Assembly (NCBI GenBank): GCA_013397865.1
Contig: VZTI01005237.1
Coordinates: 1-64,000 of the forward strand
Direction: 5' to 3'
Length of the DNA stretch: 64,000 nt
Source: Struthidea cinerea
Lineage: Eukaryota > Chordata > Aves > Passeriformes > Corcoracidae
In this document: positions 39,601 through 54,600 of the stretch, in pieces
How the letters are laid out: every line of letters starts with the position of its first letter
Numbering within the stretch: the stretch's first letter is position 1
Made by a program: the position numbers and the translations under genes
Notes under the pieces: model-generated
The model's input: only the letters and a program-made list of their open reading frames with translations
Told to the model about the DNA's origin: nothing
Databases searched by the model: none

Positions 39601-42600
39601 CAAAAAAGCTTTCTCTCAGCCTAGAGTTCAGACTGGCCTGTCCTCACTCACACCGACAGGCAGTGCTGACACCCCTGCCCAGACGTGCGGATGTCAAACC
39701 AACTCCCCCTGAACCCAGAGTTTTTTGTTTTTCCCCCTCACCATCAGATGAGGACTAAAAATCATTCACAGTGTTATTTTCATGAACAGCCTCTGAGGCT
39801 GCCTTCCCTCACAACCCAGCCCAAACCCCATCTCCTCAGACACTTAAAGCAGCATTTTTTCCTCCATCCTGGCCTGAGCTGCAATTTGGTTTAAATCCTG
39901 TATTTAAGTAGGTCTCCACCCCAGTAGATATTATCATCTCTTGCAGCTTGGCTGGGGCACGGGTAGAGCATCAATTTTTCTTCCTTTCTTCATGAGCTCT
40001 ATTTCGTATTTTAAACATATTTTTTCTCCTCCTTTTGAGGTTAAAATTAAATAGTTCCCATGATGCTATTTTTAATTTTGACCTTTTTGATAACTCATCT
40101 ATATAAAAAAATTTAATGGCCAAAATTTTCATTTAGAAGTGTCTAAAGAAAAAGTTCTGCAACAAACACGTAGCCAGGAAATCACTTGGAGATTTTTTCC
40201 TTCACTGTCAAAAGAGAGAAAGCCAAGAGCCAAAAAGGTAAACACATATGTTCCTCTGTCAATGACTTTCAAATGGAGTTTTTGTTACCATAAAAAATTG
40301 TTTAGCTTTTCACTACAAAAAAGTTGCAGTACCATAACACTCACAAAAACGTTTGGTTCTTTCAGAGTATTTCATGGGAACTACTTTGCAGCTAGATCCC
40401 GCTCTTCAGAATTCTTTCCATGTCTCTATTTTGTTTGCAGCAGCAGGATCCAAATAGCTTCCTCTGATGGCTGCTTTTGCATTTTTATTTTTATAAGAAA
40501 ATGGAACACACTGCCCCCTTCTCTTCCCCCAATCTGCCAGGCTTTGCAGTAGTCTGATTAAATGAAATGTCCACATCCATCCAGGAAATTCACCGCTGTA
40601 ATATTTCTGCAGCAGCCTAGCAATGAAACCTGAACACTGCCCTGTCTGTAGCCCAGGTCTCCAGGGAAAGACAAGCACGGAACTGCTGATGCTGCACCAG
40701 TTGTCCCTGGAATGGCTGCATGTCTGGGACAGACACATCCCGCATCCCAGGCCTTTCTTCATCTGCTGCTTTTGTGCTTGGGCAAGGGGTGATGACTTAA
40801 AAATACAATCTTACTGTGATATTTATAATGGAATAAACCACAGATACATATATACACACACTCACACATTCTCACTACATGGCAATCAGGGGATTCAATC
40901 TTTCCACTTCCTGGATTTTGTGTTTTAAGCCTCACCAAGAGTTAAACTCCCATCTGACATCAGCCCACGTGGGAAGGCCTGGGGGTCTGCAGTCCAAGTA
41001 TGTACCAAGTCAAGGAAAATTTAGCTGATGGGCTCGGAGAACAAGTACATTTGACACAGGCAATTAATTTAACTGATTTATTTAAACTACTACACTGTAA
41101 TATTTATTCCCTAGAAAGCTGAGGGAAGCATCATACATAGAATCAACAACCAGTGGGTGCTCTACATGTTCTCAGTTCCAAACTCTTAGAACTTTGCCAG
41201 CTATCAAGACGTGGCTATCAGGAAAACATGAAAGTAGAAAGGTGAGTGGCTGGTTTGTGTTCCAGCACCAACCCAGGGCTTTCTTCTAATTCACAAGGAG
41301 AATATAGGTTGAGCCAATTTGTGTCCCCATGGCTGAAAGTCCTCCAGCTAACCAACATAAGTTGTGAAGGCCAGGTGAGGCTCTCTACTTAATTACAAGA
41401 GAGTTGAACCAGAGCACCCTAATGTCCTAATTCTGCCATCTCACACTATTAATAATTGTGGATGTTGCTTAAGTCCAGGTTCTGAAATATGAATGAGCCT
41501 GAGCTGCAGAAAATCTCTTGATTTAGAAAAGGATCACAAAAATGAGGTGAATTCACAAAAATACAGCTACTAGAAAGAGCCATCGTAGAGAAGGATGGTA
41601 TGAGATGAAAGAGCTGCCCTGCCTACACTTCACTAAGCCAAGAAACTTTGCACGAGGCTGTTGTGCCCTTCCTGAGTCTGCTGGACCTGCCTGCTCACCG
41701 ACTGCCCCTCCTGGCAGAGCCCAGCATCCTGCTCTTCACTTGGTAACTTTTGGGAAGCAAGCAGGGGCAAAATAACTTCAGCAGACTGTTTGCAAGCTGT
41801 GCTTTCCTGCTGCAGAAGTGGACTCTGGTCATGAGCCTCCTGAAGCCACCAAAAACTCCCACAGGTGCTGACAGACGTTTTTGTCCCACTGGATGCTCAG
41901 CTCCAGTGGTCTGCTTTCACCCACAAGGTTAATTTTAAACTGAGATTATCAGACCTTTTCTCCTAGGGGCACTAGTCTGTGTCTCTCTCTCTCTACCCAG
42001 AGCCGTCTTTTCCAGCATTTTTAGAGTCTGCACATCTTGGACTTCTCCCACAAATTTGGCTGAAACTAGAAAGTATCTGCTACATAGTAATAATGATGGG
42101 AAGAGAGTCAGGACTGAAGCTTAAGCACTGAAGAAATATTTGTCTCCCTCAAATTCACAGCTACTACACAGCAGGTAAAGTTTAGTTTTGGTACAGACAA
42201 AATTCAGAGGGAAGCAGTTGACAAGGCCATATTTTTTAATGAGATTTCTTCCCTTTTCTCCTGTCCTACTGACGCTCTTTTAGGAGCGAGCGGCTTTGTC
42301 AAGACCGCGTGTGTGTGAGCACAGAGAGCAACAGTCTTGGCACAGTGAATGAGTCATGCAACCTTTTGTTCACTCGTTATAAATACAATTAAAAACACAG
42401 CCCCATTTCCTTAACAGGCACGAAGCCACAGAACCCTGGAGTCATTCATAAACTAGAATCCTGGTGCAGAATTGCGTTTAGAATAGCATTTGATTTGTGT
42501 TTAGCTTGGGTTATAATTACTTCATCATATTTTCCTTAAGGAAATGAATGATCAAATTCATAAGGAGTTGACGTTAATTATACACACTGCTTAATAACTT

Positions 42601-45600
42601 GTGTCCATTTGGAAGCAATCATTTGATCCACTGTGGAAGCAGAGAGGGGGAGCCAATGGTCTGGTTTCCAGAGAAGTTAAACAATTTCAGGCATTGAGTT
42701 CCTAATTTCAGACAATCTCACCTGATGATACAACTACCTGTGTCAGGCTTCACCAAAGGTGCTCTCATGGGATACCTGTAGCAAATGCTAGAGGAAGCAA
42801 GCCAGCATGTTTTTCCCCTCTAATTCTACATATTGCTTTGACTCACATGGAGACATTGATGTCTGTGACAGGTCCATGGCTATGGAGCGTCTATTGTGCC
42901 AGACAAGTACCACAGCCCGCCACAGCTGCACTAAAGGGAACCCTTTTCTTCCCAAATGGTACCAAGAACTGTACAAAACCCTCTGTTTATAGCACACCTG
43001 TGGTGCTGAAGGGAGAGATCGGAGAGTGGCTGCATTTCCCAAAAGCCTGCAGACGGATCCACTGTGCTCATACTGCTTCTCTCACATAGATCCCTTTCCA
43101 GGATCAAGGTTCTGGATCAAGTGCTGGGTTCTGCTCGGGTGGAGTGAAAGGAGAGCACCCTGCCCTTCAAGATGGTGGTAATTTGGCTGCAGATATCTCA
43201 TGACAGCTGGAAGGGAAGGTCAGGCTTCAATGCCCAGAAGCAGGACAGGAGCAACAGTTCCTTACAATGCAAAGTCATTCACGGTGACTAAGAAATCAAA
43301 GCGAGTTTGTATCACTGCAAACAGCCCTGCCAATCATACATCATAAATATCTTCAGCTGGGGACAAGTCAGGCCGCTACACATGGAAAACACCATCCAAT
43401 ACCAAAAACAGAGGCACTGAAATTTAACTAGCAGACACCTAAGAAAAAACATTCAAGCAAAAATTTCACAGCCCAAACCCTGAAGAGACACATGCAAACT
43501 CTCATCTGAGTGACACACTCTCCCACAGACGAACATGGCAGACACGTAACTGCCTCCTACATCTGCTTTCTGCATGCACAAAAGTGGCGCTCAGATAGAA
43601 AAACACCCCAGATTATCTGAAGTCCTTCGGGAAATTCAGTTCACTGTTTGTCTATGCAGAGTATTGAGCTTCCAATAGCTGAGAAAAAGCCCTTTGGCCA
43701 GAGCTGGAAAATAAACATAACGTGTTCATCTCTGCTGAAAGATACTGCAGAATGTGGGAAACCAACCAAAATATCATACCTGGCCGCAGATTACTGAGGA
43801 TTGAAGTAAAAAGTCATCAGACTAATACAGATTAATTAATACAGGAGATTAATACACTTTAGGAACAATACCAAAATCTAGTTTTCTCAATTACCAACAG
43901 CAAGATGCAGTAAGAATCAGTCCTTTGTGAAGAAGAGGCACACCAGAGTGCTCAATATCGTATTGACTGGAATTTGCATTGATCACTCACAGTGTACAAA
44001 AGCCACACACCAGCACAGCATCCTGAGAAGCGATGCCTGTTTGCAGCACGGCTACCCCATGACATGTACCTGGCAGAAGGTTCACCAAAATCCCATTATT
44101 TGTGCCAAATATTTCTGAACAAATTCTGTAGAAGGAGCAAGGATTAAAATGCTTTAGAGCGCCCTGCTAATCTCTCTCTACTACGAGAGCAGAAAAGAGA
44201 ACAGATGAAGAAGCAATTGTGATACAGCCAGCATCAGCCTTGCAGGCAACACTAACAGTTCAGGGAGATGAAACACGCATTAAAGGGCAGTGTGTGAGCG
44301 AAAAAGTAGTTTTAATGTAACCACAAAAAAATGTTTGATGGGAATCTCTTTATAAAATGTGCAGGCAACGACTGCCCAACAGTAATGGAAGAAGGTCAGG
44401 AGAGGACACCCTGCTTACGCAGCACCTGCATCACCGTCACTTCCTGCCTTCTGATACCTGCAGGTAACTTTCATGTTTCTGTTCTCAGATTTAACAACTG
44501 GGCTGACATAAGGAAGCCTTGGGATTTCTCAAGATGTTACTGGCAAGGTCAGAGAAGTACAATCCCCTTCCACCACCGCCTGTGCTCCGAGCGCTCCGTT
44601 TCACACCGCTGCACAGTAGCTGTGCCAGCGACCTGTGCCAGCCACCCACCCCACCAGGCTCCACCCTTCACACTCACCTCAACACGGAAACAAACAGGAG
44701 GAGATAGGACACACAATTTTGAAAGTGAACTTGAAGGTGAGACCCTCAGTCCCAACCCATTCACAGTCTCTGATCACAATTACAAATCGAGCTCAGGAGT
44801 GAAATAACATCCTTTCCTCCTCCTCCTGCCTGCAGAGACAGGAGTTCAGGGCTCTGTTTCCTTGGCAACAAAAAAGAGCATCACAACAGCCTCCTCGCTA
44901 GCAAATGACATACGAAAACGTGTCATTTTTTTTCTCTCCAGTGTCTTTTATCACTAGGGAATAAGCCTGAACTCAGAACTCTCCACTCAGCAAGAATGGA
45001 AATAGATATCCATTACTGCTATTTAAAATGCAGTATCTTTGGAGCCTTTAAGCTTGTCCAGAGGTAGGTAGCAAGCAAGGGATTTTCATTTATTAAGTTA
45101 AGCGAAAAAATTTAAAAAACCCTAACCTTGCTGAAGTTCACCTTTTAAGACAAATCATAGAACTTGAAGAGTTTGAGGAAAAAAATGCGCCTCATAAATT
45201 TATGAGTTGCATTTTAGATTCTGTTAATATTCACTTTTGAAAAGCATTAGAAATGAAGATTACAAATTTAATAATGCAACACATGGGAGGAATTATCCTC
45301 CTCCCCATATAAAAAGGCAATTTGCTCTTGCCTATAAATTGACTTTCTATTACCGTCATTAAAGCAGCATAATGTGCTAAAATTAGGGTCTGCCCTGCCA
45401 CAGCTCTGTGGCAACTCACAGCCAAGAACGCATCATGCCAATACTTTAGCAGACATCCTCATGAGGTGGCAGGGGCAGTGGCACTGCTGGGTATCTCCTC
45501 AATGCAGGACTTTGTGGTGCTCATGGATATTTACAAGGGGTCCAAAAGAAACTGGATTAAATCAGTGAGGAAAAAATTCAAGAGCAGAGAAAGTCCCTAA

Positions 45601-48600
45601 GGCACAAGGCCATGGAAGCTGGGCCAGCATCCTGAAGAAGCCTAAGAAACCTTGCCATCTCCCTGACTTTCTCCAGATACCTTGACACATTTTGCCACAA
45701 GAGACAAGTCAGATCACAGTCCTCAGACTGCAGTAGTTTGCCATGCATTTCCTAAGCTGCTTCCAGGTTCTCCTCCTCCATAGTTTTTGCAGACTGGATG
45801 CCCTGAACAGTCTGTGTGCCCAGACCACCAGTGCAAGCCCTGTCCCACCTGTAGAGCTGCTCCTCTCCCACTCAACATACACATATCTAACTCCCTGTGT
45901 GTCTGACCATCAGGGATGATTTTGAAATGCCCACATGAGAATCTACTGGGCAGCAAAAGCATTAAAATCTATATTCAGTGGCTTCCTCAAGTAGGCAACT
46001 ACATTTAAACAGCTCAACTGAAAGAGCATTAAAATTGTGCTGGCAGGTATTTACTGTCCCATTTCCCACAGCTCCTTCTCCATCTTTAACTTACGGATGG
46101 GTTGTGATGTATTTCCGTAACGGAAATCTCAATAATAGAAACCTCTTTGCCACTTCTCAGCACTAGCACCGTTCTTCCCTTTCACCAGCCATGTACCTAT
46201 ACAGCTACATGTTAATTCTGTCATCTGCCTTTTTTTAAAACCATTTTCACCCATACTTTATGCAGGTGGAAGACTTGCTCACATCTCAGTTACTTCTAGA
46301 ACAAATCTGAGCAACTAGCACTGAGGGAGCGAGTTGACAGCATCTGCTGATGGTTCTTGCCCTTCCTTTGCTCATGAATTGTCCTGAGTTTTAAAAGAAA
46401 AGCAGCTGGTGCTTGTTCAAGATTACCAAAGAGTATCACAGGTTAGTGCACCCCCCACAACAGGTGCTCTGTGCCTGAAGAAGCAGTTTGGCAGGCCAAG
46501 CCAGCACTGGACCTTCAAGCACCACTGGCTAGCTTTGACAAGATGTGCCCTTTGCTCCATGACAAGTCAGTTCTTAAGATTGCTGAATGACCATCAGTCC
46601 ACTTAAAAACTTCCCATTTACCCAAATATTCATTCAAAGGAACTTAATGGTTTGAAATGAACACAAAGGGGACTTGTGATGATCATAGTGAATCCATTTG
46701 CAAGTCTGACACCTGCACAGAAAGCACTTTGCAGTCTCCACCAAAGCCAGGTTTAGTCTCCCTGCTGAAGCAATTTTTAGGTCAGAACATGTGCAGATGT
46801 TTGGAGGTCTGTGCTTTGTCCTTGGCCTGTTTTGGAGAAAGATGTAACATTTTGCTTCTGCTCCAACTGCATATTTCCATCAGAGAAACCACAAGGCCAC
46901 ACTTGAAGTCACTACTGAATTCTAGTCCTCTGGATCCATGAATGAGTACTACATCCTCCTTGTATTCCATAAGCCATATTCCTGATTGAATTGTCCTCCT
47001 GCTGTATCCCTTCTCCTTAGAAATTTCCCTTTATGAGGCATGACTTGGCCCTTCTGAACATTATACAATATTTGTCTTTCTCATGTATTTTCTGCTACAG
47101 ATACATGACTTTTCCCATATTTTAATGTCATATGGAGCAGCTTTCCCTTTCAATAGTCACAGCTGCTTAATGAATTCAAAGTGTGACATTTTGTTTTCCA
47201 TGGTGAGGTGTGTGAGAAGTGTAAACCATGGCTGAGAGATGAACTAGAAAACATAGAGGGCACTGAGCCCTTCCCACCAGCCAGACACAGTGCTCTCAAC
47301 AGCACCCACTGCACCCTGCAAGCCTCAGCTTTACTCAATTAATCGACAAACTTCACTGAACAAATCAAAATGTCAACTTTAGGAAGTATATACAAGCTTC
47401 TATACACAATACAGTTTCACAAGCCCCAAAGAGATCCTCTCGTGCTTGATACTCGATGTGCTATCCCACTGGGACACTTGGATGCTTTGCTCAAACAACA
47501 GTTCCAGGATCCAAGGGGATTTAAAGCCTCGAAAGACTTTCCAGAGCACTGCACAAATTCCTCTTATGTCGCCCACACGGGAGGCTACAAATTGGCACCA
47601 GTAGTTGTCAACATTTTGTTTTGATCTTCTGGCAAACAAATCCACCCTCTGAAATGTTTGCAGGATGCCGAGATAAAAAGCAGTAATGAAAAAAACCCAA
47701 AGAAGTTTGAAGGGTTTATTTTTACCAAGTAATCAATACCTTCTGGCAGTCTTCCTCCAGCTCTAATAATACCAGTGAGGACAGTGACCCTTGGCAGGTT
47801 TTGTACACTGCTCTACAAACATTATCTAATTAACCATCACAGTCCACTCCTAGAGAAAAGAAAGCATGATTTGAAGTTCTTCTACAGGAAGAAAGAGAGA
47901 GAATGAGTGTTGGGAAGGGCTACTGATAACAAGGTCATAGGTTCAGGAGTTCCAGCTCTTGCACACCCAGCCTAACCACGCTGCCCCTCAGGGGCCAGCT
48001 CCAGGGAAATGGTGTATTTTTCACAAAATCTGTGTTTAGCACAACCCTTGCTTTCACTTAGCTGTGACAAAGCACTAGGACAGTGTCCAAGCCACCTCAT
48101 TAATAAATCAAATTACAATAAAGCAGTTAGAGGGAGATGAATTATTGAAATCAAAGCAATTTAGTGCTAAAAACTAAACTTTATAAGCTGGGAACTACTG
48201 AACACAGAGCCTGATTTTTCTCAGAACAGCTTTACTGACATGCTGCAAACTGCCAGTCCAGTCCATCTGTACCGTAGTTCGGAAGAGGATTCAGCCTTTC
48301 AGTGGGGTACGTGATATCTTGAAGCTGATCATTAATATTAAAGATGGAAGAGGAATCTCAAGTCATCAAGTCAACCAGGAAAGCATCTCAGGGGATTATC
48401 ACCTAAACCAAGTCTAAGAAACAGGTCTAAACCCAGAGTCAGCATGTGTGTCAATATAAATCCAGGTCTGGATACTTTCTATCAGACTCTTTTTCTATTT
48501 CTTTGGGGCAGCCATTACAGAGTCACAATATTTAGTCAACCTTTTACTTCTACAGTCATTAATCAGGCACCATTTAACTACCGGTTTGTCATTTACTCTC

Positions 48601-51600
48601 TTAATCCTTTTCAAATCCTTCTGCTTATTTTCACGTCTTTTTTCAATCCCATTCTATGTGTCTTGCTAATTACACTCCTTAACTGTCGTAGGCTGTTTCG
48701 ACAGACATGTTGAACCAGACGTGGTTTGATTACTTGCTGTGTTATGTGCCCAATGAATCTTTTGCTATTGAGATATTTAAAATATAAGCAGTGTTACTGG
48801 AAGATGATCAATTGTACTTAATTATCTGGACAGCTGCCTGTAACTCTAGGGAGGAAGGGTGAATGACCATTTAACGATGTACTCAAACCCAAGATTTCTA
48901 ACCCTGTAAAAAAGAACAATGAAAAAGGAAAAGAGAGGCCTAGGGTTTCCATCTTCTCAAAATACGGAATTTTGCTTCCTTGGCAGACAGTACTGTTTTC
49001 AAAGGACTGTTATTTGCAATTTTGCTGTGTCCTGAGCCAACCTTTCCTACCAGTCTCAGAAGACTCCATCTCCAGAAGTCATCACACAACACCCTAAGAG
49101 TCACAGGCCCCCAAAAGTAAGGTCACATCCAAATGAGAGATGCCAAAACCTGGTGACAGATGAATGAGACAGAGCACACATCACCTGAAAACCTAAAGAA
49201 AAGGTAATTATTCATGGCCAAAAGGAAGAGAAGTAGTACTGTGATATATATATGGGAAAGAAGGAACTGAGGGAAGTAGGTGGCCAACCGTGATGGAACA
49301 ACTCTCAGAAATACCCAGAGCATTGGAAATGTCAGCCCAGCTTTACACATCCACACATTCACCTCCAGTGACAAGCCTGACTACACAACTTGACACAGAG
49401 CAAATGCCACCCTGAACACTTCCTCTCCTGAATCTCAGTCTTCATTTCACTTCTACAACCACGTCCTGACCTATCATGCTGGGGATGCCAACCTTAAAAC
49501 CACACATATGTAATGAAGAGATGACTTTACTAAGAGCCTGGAAGAGTAACCAACCCATTCAGCCCAGAGGAGAGCTAACAGAGGCTGGAGAGGACCATTA
49601 CATGCCATCAATGTTAGCTACTAGTTCAGTATCTTCAAAGATAAGAAGAACTGAACACTTCCTTCTCTTTCATGCCCATCTCCTCAGACACAGCTATCAA
49701 CCCACGCAGAGGAAAGCGTGAAAGGCTCAGAGGGGAGCAGAACTCCCTGCACTTGGTACACCTTGGAGAGTTCTGTCTAGGCATGGTTTGCCACACCCAT
49801 TGAAGCCAAAATGCGCAGCTACAACAAGTAAAGGAACAAACACCTTCCAAGACATCGCAGGAAGGTTGTGCTGCTTCCATGTGCCCAGGAGAATGCCATG
49901 GACACCATAGTCCCCAAATACACTCACATTGTGTAACCCCATTAGGTCAGCAGCTCCTAATTAATTTAGAGTGTGGACCAGTCCTCAAACACCTTTTGCT
50001 ATCACTAAGACCTACTGAAAGTGATGAAGAGCAATCATTATGCATAACACCCTCAAGAACTTGCTGTAAACACATTTGGCAGCACAGGGAGGTTCCTTTA
50101 TGGCATAATCCATTTTTATATACACCTAATATTTTCAGGTTTTCAACTGATTGTCAAGAGCGTTTGTAGAGGCTGTTAATGAATCTCACTGCTAAAAGCA
50201 GTTACAATTCTGTAGCTATTAATACAATGTGACATCAGTTATATCAGCTTCCAAGTGAATCACAGTTTGCAATCTTGTAGGTGTTCGATAGCTGTTGTCA
50301 CATCGAAATAGAACATTGTTAAATATACTCCAAGTCTGTCCTAGTTCTGCAGCTCTTTCCCCCTTTCTGCACTGTGGCCTTAGTGGACTGAACACCTGCA
50401 GGTCTGAAGAACTAAGCACAGGAATGTCAAAAAAACAGGCTGACTATTAGACCACTCACATCAGCAAGTTTTAAAATGTTCACTTTTGACTGCAATTTCC
50501 TATCAAATCTGATGACTAGAAGAGTTTAAAAGAACGTGTCACCAAATCTTTTACAATGTCTAAACCCTCCAAGATGTACTTGTATCAAGATGTTAAGCGG
50601 TTTTTTTCCTCCTTGTAAACCAAAACAAAAGGCTGATAATCTTTCCTGACATAGTAGTTTAGCATTAAAGCAGGCAAAATCCAGTTTTCAAACCATTAAC
50701 TGAGTATCAGACACCAAATGCTGCTTTAATCTGCATAACTGACGTTCACAGAACACTCCTGTCTTGGTCAGCTTGTATATAAAAGCACATTCTTAACAAA
50801 ACTGGCGTAAGTCTGTGAAGTTATTAATATTTTGCTCAGTGAAACATTTTCAGACCATCTCGTTTTCCCTGCTTCAGGATTCAACCCTCCTGCCAACATT
50901 TTTCATGCAGGTAGTACCCTGTATGGGTAATCTTTGGACACCCAGCCTTAGAGCTCCAGAGTAAAGACGTTTTAGAAAATACAGAGCTTTCTAGATTTCA
51001 GGAAATTAAACAAAATTATGGCCTGAAATAAGACTTCCTGATTTTTACAGTCAATCTGTCCAACACGCTTGCTGCCTTTGTGCAGCAGACAGCTGCAGTG
51101 AACAGGCTGTGAAAACAGTCGAAGTCACCAAATAAAATGGACTGTGGATAATTTGCCTGGTATTATTCCTAGAGCAACAAGCCAGATTTTGCCTCAACCG
51201 ACCATGCAATATTTCATTGAGCATTTTAGTAGGTAAGCCAGGCAGTACTGAGACAGAAATAGAAAAATATTGCAACAGGGCCCACATGATGCCAGGTTTA
51301 GAGGCACTTGGCTTGGATTGGCTCTTGGGAAAAACTGAGTTTAGGACATAGCTGCGTCTCCTGTGCAGGAGCAGTAAAAGCGTTTCTGCAGAGACTGAGC
51401 AGCCAGGTCACAGGAACAGACCTACTCCTGTTACTAGGCAGATGCCAGGAATTCAGTGGAAACAGATGAAAAACAAGTTTGTGGAACGGTAACTTGGGAC
51501 TCTGGCACAACTCAAAGCAGAGCACTGGGCAGAATGGGAGAGCTGAGAATTATTGTTGTGAAACAGTTCAGAAGTGGGTTCTGAAAACCAGGTAAGATTG

Positions 51601-54600
51601 AAAAATCAAGTTCTGCTCCTTCCCCTAGCCCCACCAGGTACTTTCTCCAGCCTTACATTTACCCTTCTCAGGCCCTTTAGACCAGATGTGAAGATCACAA
51701 GCTCTGGATTTTATCATATATGATCCCTTTATGCTGTAGCAGCACTGTGAAAAACAGCTTTGTTGTGTACCCACACACCTGGAATTGCACATCCACAGCC
51801 TGTATCACTGGGTATGCAAATCCTTAGTTAAACATCTCTTTGCCCATGCCACTTTCAGAACCTTCACATGCACAGTAACTAACCCCAGATCTCCCTCCTG
51901 CTCTTAGAAGGTATCAAGCAGAAGTGAGAAACGTGCACTGGTGGAAGGTCCACAGGCTGCCATACAGGAAACATCTTCGTTATTTCTTGCCAAGGCTCTA
52001 GCTTACATTGAGAACAGCTTTCCCTGTGCCAAGGGAAAAGAGCCAATAAACATGTGTGAAAAAAACCCATTATGCTAATTTTGGAACATGTCACCTGGCA
52101 GAAATACAGACATATAGGAAGACAAGGGGAAAATAAACCATGGGGAATACTGAAAATCCTGGCGGGACACAGAGGTAGCATCGAAAACTGAAATATTTTT
52201 AGGCAGGCCAAAAACATTGATCAAGACATGATGAAACCTCTAGGTAGCCACGGAGGAAACTCCACCCAAAGGCATCAGGCTGCTGTCCAAAACCAGCCCC
52301 ACGGCCAGCAGTGCCCAAGGCAGCTGGTGGCTCCCGCTAAGGAAGGGGAGGAGAGAGCAGACCACTGCAGGCTGCAGATGGACATCAGCAATAGGCTTTC
52401 TCTGGGCTGAAAGGACTGGTTCCAAAACAAGACCGGAGTGTCTTTCTAAAGTGAGTGATCTCAGAGCTGCCTGATAAGAGTGTGGGTGCCTCTGATGCCA
52501 GGCAGGACATAGCTACTGCAGCAACCATCTGATGGAGGGAAAGCTGCTTCCTCAGCGCAGCAGGAAGCAAATCCAGGTGCTTTTGAGCCCAATCATGTGA
52601 GAGCTGCTATGCTAGAAGAAGGAATCACTGCCTTACTCAAGACACCCAAAAGCTAAGGGAGAGCATCTCTGCCACCCTCAGCCCCGTAACTGAAGGAATC
52701 CATACCATCCATACCACAGCATTCCTCAAGGCCCCAGATGGAGGGGGAAAGTACACCGACGACAGCATGCGCTGACACTGCAGTACGAGAACGGGTGTCA
52801 TGGGATGCTAACGTTGCCATGGAAATGTCCTCGTACCACGTAACATTTTGACACTGTCTGTTTTCCGAGCAGCAGCACCGATGTGGCAGCCTGCAAAGGC
52901 AGCACGAAACGGCTGTTCGAGTTTCGCCACGCTTGTTACTGCAGCCGGCAGCCAATTCAAACTGTCTGGGCATTGGAGTTTGACCAATCTGGCAGCTCCG
53001 CTTCCTAAAGAGCACGAGGAAGCTTTTAACAGAAACTGTTCCATAAATCACCCTGATTTAACACGCGCTGTCTGCCAGGCTGAGCGCTGGCCTGCACGCC
53101 CACTTCTGGCACTGCTTGCCCTGCTTTCCACACCAGCGTTTTCAATGTTCCCCCATCAACCTCCTTGGACTGCAGAATCCTGGGGAGGGTCTGCTCCTCT
53201 GCTCCGGCTGGCTTTGCACAACCAGAGCAGCAGTCTCAGCCCCACACCTGCAGAGCTGTGGGGTGATCTTCTGAATTGCCAAAAGCAGACACAGCCCCAA
53301 ATCCCATTCACTTTCAACAAATACCAGAGACCAAAACTCACAGGCATTTTTGAAAAAGCCCAACTTTGCACATTTAATATTTAAAACAAGCAGTGACTCT
53401 TGTAAGAACTATGCTCATGGCAGAATGCTTGTTTTTATCTCCAGGTACATCAGATAAAGACCTAAGCCTTTCCCCTTTACTTACATTGAAATAAAACTCC
53501 CATATCCGGAGGGGATGCATTGCGGGCTATGTGACCCACAAAGGCAGATGTGTGGGCATCAACCCCCACAAAAATGCCTGGGTTTTTGGCAAACCAAAAT
53601 TGGTACCAAATTCACCACTGAAATGCAACAGTGGGTTGTGACAGCAATTTCTGCAATTCCTTCTGGTTTGGGGGTATCTGGGGAAAAGCAGAATACTGAC
53701 AAGCTTCAGAAGTTAGTCTGGAGCACTGCCTACCCTAACTGTAAATTTAATTCAAACTGCTATAAAGGTGGAAGGGCTCTGCAGAAGTGGTGCAGAGCAG
53801 CTGCTCTGATCCCACAGGCTACTGGTGAGGTCTCATGGCAGCAGATAGCAGGGCTTCAGCCAGAGGGACAGCAGCACAATCTGAACATAAGGGACAGGGA
53901 AAGCTACTGGGTCTGAGCTGTCATGATACTTTCAGGAATTTATCAACTATAGCAGCTGGAAATCCAACAAGCATAGGAAAGGAAAAGCCTTCTCTTTTTT
54001 TTCCCCTGACAACCTGATTAAAACACAAATAGGGATATAAAGCAGCCACCTTAAAATCTTGAGTCAAGGTTTCCTAACTTTTTGCTGGAGCTGTGATGAC
54101 ATGCATAAAACACAAGAAAGAAAAGGTAAATAGCAAAAATAAAAGGCAAAAAAACAACAAAAAAACNAGGATGCTGAGAAGTGCTAAACAAGGAGCTGGA
54201 TTTACAACAGGAAAAAAAAAAATCTTAATCTTCTTAGACATCTTGGCTGCAACACAATTAACATGTTTTGCATCCACATGGCAGGATACATTCCCTGCTA
54301 GCTGTAAATATGCATACTGCTGGTGGGCAGCTGGCAAAAGTCCCACACCACTGGGAAACTGTCACCACTGGGAAACTGCCACCACTGGGAAATGTCAGCC
54401 TCATTCACATTGCCCAGGCAGCTGAGTGAGGGGCAGCCTGTGCCCTCACTCCTGTCCCTTGGTGACACTGCTGCTTCCTTGCTAAGATGGGTCATTCTGC
54501 AAGTCTGACCCCACCAAGAGCTGAGCTGCTGCTCCTCAGAGGATGGCCAGTTCCAGACAGGGACACAACCGTGTGTTCTGTGGGGAGAGAGACTATAATC

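Noticed and set aside
44331..44807. 158-codon plus-strand open frame with ATG in RIMS4 intron 1
   Set aside because: There is no recognisable domain, promoter or splice context; it is probably a chance frame.
53515..53916. 133-codon plus-strand open frame with ATG in RIMS4 intron 1
   Set aside because: The composition looks unremarkable and no family similarity was recognised. I considered a retroelement remnant but saw no supporting motif or terminal repeats.
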